A stretch of 36,802 bases of DNA from JAAZIN01 sp964441025 (lineage in GTDB: Bacteria > Bacillota > Dethiobacteria > DTU022): assembly GCA_964441025.1 (NCBI GenBank), contig CAYTXG010000017.1, positions 1-36,802 on the forward strand, read 5' to 3'. Positions within the stretch are counted from its first letter, which is position 1. The number at the start of each line of letters is the position of its first letter. Shown one piece after another: positions 31,663 to 36,802 of this stretch. The position numbers and the translations under genes were made by a program. Below the pieces are notes generated by a model. The model searched no databases. It had not been told where the DNA came from and worked only from the letters and a program-made list of their open reading frames with translations.

Positions 31663-33985
31663 GTGAAAAAGTGCTGGTTTTTAAGCATCCTGCTTGCGCC
31701 GGCGTTATTGTGTTTATTGCTGGCCACGCCCGCCCAAACGGCCAGTAGTATCTGGAGGGGCGGCGCAGATCAGCCTCCGGGGGTAGGCACCTCCCAGTCC
31801 CCTTACAGGATCAGCACGGGCGAGCATCTGAAGTGGTTTGCCGACAAAGTGAATAGCGGCAGCGGGAGCGGCCATGCCCAATTGACCGACATTATGCTCA
31901 ATGGAATCGGCAACTGGGAAATTTGGGCGTCAACCCCTCCGACCAACCACTGGACATCCATCGGCAACTTTCCAAACCGCTTTACAGGAGTTTTTGACGG
32001 CCAAGGTCATCAGGTAAACGGTATTTACATCAACAGCACCGGTTCATACCAGGGCCTGTTCGGCTGTATCGGCAGAAACGGGCAGGTGAAAAATGTTCAA
32101 GTCGCGAGCTCCTATATAAAAGGAGACAGTTACGTGGGCGGCATAGGCGGCTATCTGGATTTTTTTGGTGAGATCAGTGGCTGCACAAGCGGCGCAACCA
32201 TCGTCGGGGTTGGCGACTATACGGGCGGTGTGGTCGGATCCGCCGTCACCAATACAAAGCTGCAGAACTGTTCGAATACGGGCGACGTGACGGGTGGAAA
32301 TCGTACCGGTGGCCTTACGGGCAGCAGCAACGGCACCGTGACCGGCGCGGCATCTGCGGAAGATTATTGACCTTATGCCAGATCGATGGCTGCCGGAGTG
32401 CTGCCATAGTCGGCGGAGTGAAACATGTGGGCGGGATTTGCGGCGACCTCGGCGTCGCCGGCGCCCAGATTATAAATTGCCGGAATGACGGCGTGGTACG
32501 GGGAACCGCTAATGTGGGCGGGATCTGTGGGGTCAACAGCGGTGTTCTCCGTGGCTGCCGTAATGGCGGCGCAGTGATGGGCAGCGCCAACAGCAGCAGG
32601 ATCGGCGGCCTCTGCGGTATAAGTTACAGCGAGATCGCCGACGGGTATAATACAGCCGCCGTTTCCGGCAGGAGCAATACCGGCGGCCTCTGCGGCGTGA
32701 TCAGCGGCATGGTGTCCAAATATGCAACCCTGAACGGTGTATATAACCCGGGTGCGATTACCGGCATGTCCAACTGCGCAGCCATTTGCGGCGTCACCAA
32801 CGCCTATTGCCAGCTCTCGGACTGTTACTATCTTGATACCTGCTCGTCAGTCGGGATCGGCTACAATCAAGGCGCCTACATTACGACAGGTAAGTCCTCC
32901 GCCCAGTTTGCCTCCGGAGAGGTGGCCTATTTGCTGGGCGCCGCCTTCGGCCAGACTCTGGGTGCGATGCCTGAACCCGCGCCTGGGTTCCGCACGACAG
33001 TTCCAGACAATACGGTCTACCGGCTCACCTACTTTAACGGCGCGGCGATCTTCGCTACTCAATACTACAATTGCGGGGACGCCGTAACCGACCCCGTAAC
33101 AGCAGGGGAGATCCCGCCGCCCACTGATGAGAGCGGCTACTTTGCGGGCTGGACCGACCTGCCCCCCACAATGCCCGCCTACGACATAGAAGTAACGGCG
33201 CTTTTTGCTCAGCTCCCCGGCGCCCCAGGTGGCCTTACGGCAATTCCGGGCGACGGGCAAGTCGAACTGACCTGGTCGGCGCCTGCCGACAACGGCGGTA
33301 GCGCTGTTTTAGGCTACAATATCTACCGCGAGGGCGAAAAAGTCAATGCCGGGTTGATCACGGCTCTATTCTACACAGACAGCGGTCTGACCAACGGCGT
33401 TACTTACAGCTACGAGGTAGCGGCTGTCAACGCGGCGGGCGAAGGGGAAAGGGCGAAACTGGAGACCACGCCGGCCTATTCCTATCAGCAAAGATCCCTT
33501 ACCGATTCAGACTCGAGCATATCCGTTTCCGGCATTATCCGCAGGGATTCTGTGCTTAAGGCAGGCGATCTCAAGCTCCATGACAAAGGTGAATGCGCTG
33601 CCTGCGATGAAATACGGAAACATCAAAATGACGATGATTATGTTTTCATCCTCGCCAAGGAGATCAACCTAAGCCACGGTTTTACCGGCACACTGACCAT
33701 TACCATTGAAGTGGGGTCGCGCTATAACGGCCAGGAGGTAACCATCCTGCACTGCGCCGGCGGAGAGTTAAAAACCTATTCCGCTACGGCTAGCGGGGCA
33801 AAGTCACCTTCACGGTGACCGAACTGTCGCCCGTTGCCCTGTTTGTCGAGACCCCCCCTGCTCCCAGGCCTTTGCCTAAGACTATCTTCGGCGGACCCGT
33901 CCTGCTGTGGTGGGCGCTGAGCGCCGCTGCCGCCGGCCTGGCAGTTTTCTTCCTGCTCTACCGGAGAAGAAGGCTGCAGAAATAG
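31663..33985 (+). pseudogene. GLUG-repeat surface protein gene with two frameshifts
   Basis: Three consecutive frames together encode a secreted protein of about 770 residues. It has a signal peptide (KKCWFLSILLAPALLCLLL, cleavage near TPAQTA), then many GLUG-type repeats (variants of VGGICG... and NCRNDGVVRG), a fibronectin type III domain (PGAPGGLTAIPGDGQVELTW, about 33212-33480), a further beta domain, and a C-terminal membrane helix with a basic tail (RRRRLQK). The first break is at about 32340-32365. The second is at about 33798, at a run of four G; one more G would restore the frame, and the last frame then runs from 33800 to a TAG at 33985. Both shifts have the same direction. The GTG start has an AAAGGAAG site. 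It may be a broken gene or one subject to slippage. Confidence 0.75.
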
Positions 33986-34436
33986 TCACTAGTCACTGAA
34001 GCCGGATCCTATGTCTAGAATATCTTCGAGCCGGGGGAGAATCCCCCGGCCCGAAGACGTGATAAAAGACCGTGAGTTTCCTCATATTAGCTTTAGACAT
34101 GATCACCAGGATGCATGGGTATTGTTAAAGGAATAAATCGCTTTTCCCCTTTGAAACGCTTGCCCCCGGATAGTGGGATAAGCCACCTGTCCCCCTTGTC
34201 CCACTTTAGCTGAGGATTCCCCAGACTATGGAAACGATCCCTAAAATAAGATACATATAACCGGGGTACATAAGTCAAGCGGGCTAAAGAATAGAGCTGA
34301 TAACAAGGTATCGGTGCAGGCAAGATAGAAACGTGTATCCAGCGGACGATGCCGCAGCAATTGATCCTTTGTCCATAATCACAATCGCGGTATCGAGTAT
34401 AATGGCATTTACAGTATCTTGGGGGATAGTGATTTT
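33986..34436. other. 451 bases between the surface protein gene and recQ
   Basis: No convincing gene. A strong stem-loop lies at 34023-34057: tcttcg, a 1x1 mismatch, gccggggg, a 5-base loop, then the complementary arms. It has no T run after it, but its position fits a transcript end. A 76-codon minus-strand frame (34323-34093) has no family features and is rejected. Confidence 0.6.
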
Positions 34437-36254
34437 ATGCTGGAACAGGCCAGGGCATTATTGCAAAAGAATTTCGGCTACGGTTCTTTCAAACCGGGAC
34501 AGGCCCGGGTTATCGACAGCCTCTTAAAGGGTGTAGATACTGTGGCGATTATGCCTACCGGAGCGGGAAAATCCATCTGCTACCAGGTCCCTGCACTGAT
34601 TTTCCCGGGAGTAACGCTGGTCATCTCCCCGTTAATTGCCCTGATGAAGGACCAGGTTGACGGTATGGTCACCTCGGGCATTCCGGCCACCTTTATAAAC
34701 AGCTCTATCAAAGGCGCCGAGGTTTCACGCCGGTTGGCACAGGCCAAGCGGGGGCATTTCAAGCTGGTTTACGTGGCCCCGGAACGCCTGGAAATCCCTG
34801 AATTTCAGCAGCTTACAGGCACCCTGCATGTTTCCTTTGTGGCCATAGACGAGGCTCACTGTGTTTCCCAGTGGGGTCACGACTTCAGGCCGAGCTATAG
34901 AAAGATCGCACGTTTTATGGACTCCCTGGGGCAAAAGCCGGTAATAGGGGCCTTTACAGCCACAGCCACCGGAGAGATCCGCAAGGACATTGTCAGCTTC
35001 CTGAACCTGCGGCAGCCGCAGATTTTCGTAAGCGGGTATGACCGGGAAAACCTCTATTTCGAAGTGGCCCGCGGAGTCAACAAAAGGGATTTCATGCTGA
35101 ACTACTTGAGAGACAACAAGGAAAAACCGGGCATTATTTATGCGGCCACCCGCCGTAAGGTGGATACACTCCACGAGCTTTTGCTTGAAAAGGGTTATCT
35201 TTGCGGTCGCTACCATGCCGGGATGAACGCTCTGGAGCGAGAAGAGAGTCAGGAGTCCTTTATTCACGATCGTATCACGGTGATGGTGGCCACTAACGCC
35301 TTCGGCATGGGCATCGACAAATCCAACGTCCGCTACGTGCTCCACTACAACATGCCCAGGAACATGGAAGCATATTACCAGGAAGCTGGCCGGGCCGGGC
35401 GGGACGGCGACCCTGGTGAGTGTATCCTGCTTTATGGCGCCCAGGATATTCTCCTGCAGAAGTTCATGATCAATGAATCGGTTTACAACCCCTCCCGCAA
35501 AGCCAATGAATACCGCAAGCTGCAACAGGTTATCGATTACTGCCATACCACCCGCTGCCTGCGCCGCTACATTCTGGAATATTTCGGGGAAGGGGAGACG
35601 CCTGAACGATGCGAACGCTGCGGCAACTGCAGCGACGAATGCGAACTTATCGACATTACCTTGGAAACGCAGAAAATCCTTTCCTGCGTGGTGCGCATGA
35701 AGGAGCGCTACGGCGCCGGGTTGATTGCCGAGGTGTTAAAGGGCTCCGGCAATAAAAGAGTGCTGCAGCTGCGCCTGGACAGGCTTTCCACCCACGGGTT
35801 GCTGGCCGGATATACGCTGCAGCAGATCAAAGACCTGATCAACCTGCTGGCGGCCGAGGGCTACCTGGTCCTGACCGGAGGAGATTACCCGGTGGTAAAG
35901 CTGGGGCCCGGGGCGGCGGCGGTGTTAAAAAGCAGCGAGAAGGTGTGGCAGCGGCGCCATAAGAAAAAAGCCGTAGTAGTCGATGACACACTGTTTGAGA
36001 AGCTGCGGCAGCTGCGCAAAGGGATCGCCGGGCGTGAGAATGTGCCGCCTTACATCGTCTTTGCAGACAGCACCCTGCGCGATATGAGCCGGCAGCTTCC
36101 ATTGGACAGAGAAGCGATGCTTAAAGTCAAGGGCGTGGGCCAATACAAGATGGAAAAGTACGGTGATGAATTCTTAAAATTGATCAACAGGCACCTCAGC
36201 AGGCATCTAGCAAGAGAAAGTCTTGACATTGGACAGGATAAGACTTATAGCTGA
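34437..36254 (+). CDS. recQ: ATP-dependent DNA helicase RecQ
   Basis: A 605-residue RecQ helicase, which unwinds DNA 3' to 5' in recombination and repair. It has the Q-motif region (FGYGSFKPGQARVI), Walker A (MPTGAGKSICYQ), the aromatic-rich DEAH box (IDEAHCVSQWGHDFRP), motif IV-VI segments (GIIYAATRRKVD, VATNAFGMGIDKSNVRYVLH, YYQEAGRAGRDG), the RQC zinc site (Cys in RCERCGNCSDEC, with the earlier CLRRY), a winged-helix part, and a C-terminal HRDC domain (about 515-585). It is complete. The ATG at 34437 is chosen; a TTG at 34419 is also in frame, and the GGGGG before the ATG is 11 bases away, so the start is not certain. It stands alone between decayed genes. Confidence 0.96.
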   Translation: MLEQARALLQKNFGYGSFKPGQARVIDSLLKGVDTVAIMPTGAGKSICYQVPALIFPGVTLVISPLIALMKDQVDGMVTSGIPATFINSSIKGAEVSRRLAQAKRGHFKLVYVAPERLEIPEFQQLTGTLHVSFVAIDEAHCVSQWGHDFRPSYRKIARFMDSLGQKPVIGAFTATATGEIRKDIVSFLNLRQPQIFVSGYDRENLYFEVARGVNKRDFMLNYLRDNKEKPGIIYAATRRKVDTLHELLLEKGYLCGRYHAGMNALEREESQESFIHDRITVMVATNAFGMGIDKSNVRYVLHYNMPRNMEAYYQEAGRAGRDGDPGECILLYGAQDILLQKFMINESVYNPSRKANEYRKLQQVIDYCHTTRCLRRYILEYFGEGETPERCERCGNCSDECELIDITLETQKILSCVVRMKERYGAGLIAEVLKGSGNKRVLQLRLDRLSTHGLLAGYTLQQIKDLINLLAAEGYLVLTGGDYPVVKLGPGAAAVLKSSEKVWQRRHKKKAVVVDDTLFEKLRQLRKGIAGRENVPPYIVFADSTLRDMSRQLPLDREAMLKVKGVGQYKMEKYGDEFLKLINRHLSRHLARESLDIGQDKTYS

Positions 36255-36374
36255 AAAAAAGACCCCAGGTTCAACCTATCCGGAACAGGCTGGCTTCGCT
36301 GATGGTAATAGATGGAATAGAATTAGATGTAGAGAATTACCATAAAAGGTTCGCTGAACTAATTTAAAAAGGTA

Positions 36375-36575
36375 GTGCCTTTCTTGAACAGTCGGAAGGT
36401 AACACCGTGCGTTTTGGTTATTTTTCTATGTATTTTTGCCTTGGCTTCAACAACAGCAGCTGCTGCTGACCCTATTTATGGTAGTAGTAGATTTGACCCT
36501 TTAACTGCGATTGTTCAATTTGTCAACCTGGTCTTTGTGATAGGGCTAGTGATAGGGTTAATTTACCTTGATTAA
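36375..36575 (+). CDS. small secreted or membrane protein
   Basis: A 66-residue frame with a signal-like N-terminus (VLVIFLCIFALASTTAAAA, probable cut after AAA) and a C-terminal hydrophobic helix (VNLVFVIGLVIGLIYLD). The layout, with a signal, a short linker and one membrane helix, resembles the N-terminal part of FliO-like proteins, which normally continue with a cytoplasmic domain; so it may be the truncated start of one. The GTG start has only a weak AAAAAGG site. It ends 2 bases before the parE remnant. The identification is tentative. Confidence 0.35.
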   Translation: MPFLNSRKVTPCVLVIFLCIFALASTTAAAADPIYGSSRFDPLTAIVQFVNLVFVIGLVIGLIYLD

Positions 36576-36576
36576 T

Positions 36577-36693
36577 TTCGCTCATCCGTCGATGATATAT
36601 GACGTTGTATGGATAACGATTAAGAATATAACGTCTGCAACCAGCATAAGTCGGAGAAAACCGTTCCGGGGTGGCGCCGATCTTTTCAACAGC
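36577..36693 (-). pseudogene. degenerate partial copy of the ParE-type toxin gene
   Basis: About 117 bases here are largely identical to 30045-30162 and correspond to toxin residues of about 40-78 (VEKIGATPERFSPTYAG, CRRYILNRYPYNVIY). Neither the start nor the end of the gene is present, and the frame has lost a few bases after VIY. The flanking sequence is unrelated to the complete copy. Confidence 0.8.
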
Positions 36694-36715
36694 GTTTTCA
36701 ACAGCGCTGTTTACT

Positions 36716-36749
36716 ATTACCATATTTATGCTATTACCATATTTATGCT
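36716..36749 (+). repeat. 17-base exact tandem repeat
   Basis: The unit attaccatatttatgct occurs twice without a gap, just after the parE remnant. A shorter tandem (gttttcaacagc) lies at the remnant's edge around 36682-36704. Together they suggest slippage or repair at the end of the duplicated segment. Confidence 0.85.
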
Positions 36750-36802
36750 TGTTAGCAAAAAACAGTTATGATATAATTTGCTTAACATAAAAGAGTTGGG
36801 GG

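Noticed and set aside
34093..34323. 76-codon minus-strand frame before recQ
   Set aside because: No recognisable domain and no good start; nothing supports it as a gene.
1..36802. CRISPR array
   Set aside because: No regularly spaced repeats with unique spacers were seen; the short tandem repeats present have no spacers.

Overview
The window looks like chromosomal DNA of a clostridial-lineage Firmicute with fairly high GC, in the general style of Desulfotomaculum, Pelotomaculum or Moorella; the species cannot be told from the sequence. The reasons are strong AGGAGG-type ribosome binding sites, frequent GTG and TTG starts, sigma-A-like promoters, a lipoprotein-type binding protein and a T-box/riboswitch-era style of regulation by leader terminators. 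Most assignments below rest on recognising protein families by eye, without database searches.

Region 1 (about 1-6750). An OsmC-like gene is followed by a leftward operon that is probably concerned with molybdate or tungstate. From a good promoter at 5376-5348, transcription passes through a folded leader that resembles the Moco/Tuco riboswitch and ends in an intrinsic terminator. It then enters a gene for an unusual fusion protein: a CRP/FNR-type sensor domain joined to a WtpA/ModA-type oxyanion-binding domain, with no DNA-binding domain and no signal peptide. After it come a lipoprotein binding protein, a FecCD/BtuC-type permease and an ATPase, together a complete class II ABC importer. Upstream lie an M29 aminopeptidase and a tRNA-Arg(CCU) with its own promoter and terminator.

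Region 2 (6955-8941). A DDE transposase gene with an in-frame stop, then about 690 bases without a convincing gene that contain an isolated, perfect LacI-type operator.

Region 3 (8942-17643). A leftward catabolic operon: LacI regulator, zinc dehydrogenase (iolM-like), creatininase-fold hydrolase (iolN-like), inositol 2-dehydrogenase (iolG-like), TIM-barrel epimerase (iolO-like), tagaturonate reductase (uxaB) and altronate dehydratase (uxaA). In this order the enzymes make the Thermotoga-type myo-inositol route: inositol to inosose, to the diketo compound, to 5-dehydro-L-gluconate, to D-tagaturonate, to D-altronate, to 2-keto-3-deoxygluconate. The Bacillus iolBCDEJ set is absent.

Region 4 (17767-27945). 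A divergent rightward operon, sharing the operator region: GPH-family transporter, GH63-like glycosidase, a protein with only the N-terminal domains of L-fucose isomerase, a class I aldolase, a fold-type III PLP enzyme, a second creatininase-family protein, a second GPH transporter and a DegT-type aminotransferase. The joint regulation suggests a peripheral pathway that feeds a glycosylated and/or aminated cyclitol into the inositol route. No described pathway with this gene set is known to me, and it is the best candidate for an undescribed system here.

Region 5 (28033-31660). A decaying, mobile-element-rich stretch: a DUF819 gene with a nonsense codon, a frameshifted and truncated PLP decarboxylase remnant, an integrase fragment, a ParE/antitoxin pair, and an MNT nucleotidyltransferase with a truncated HepT partner.

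Region 6 (31663-36802). A GLUG-repeat surface protein gene with two frameshifts, an intact recQ, a small membrane protein and a degenerate second copy of part of the parE toxin gene.
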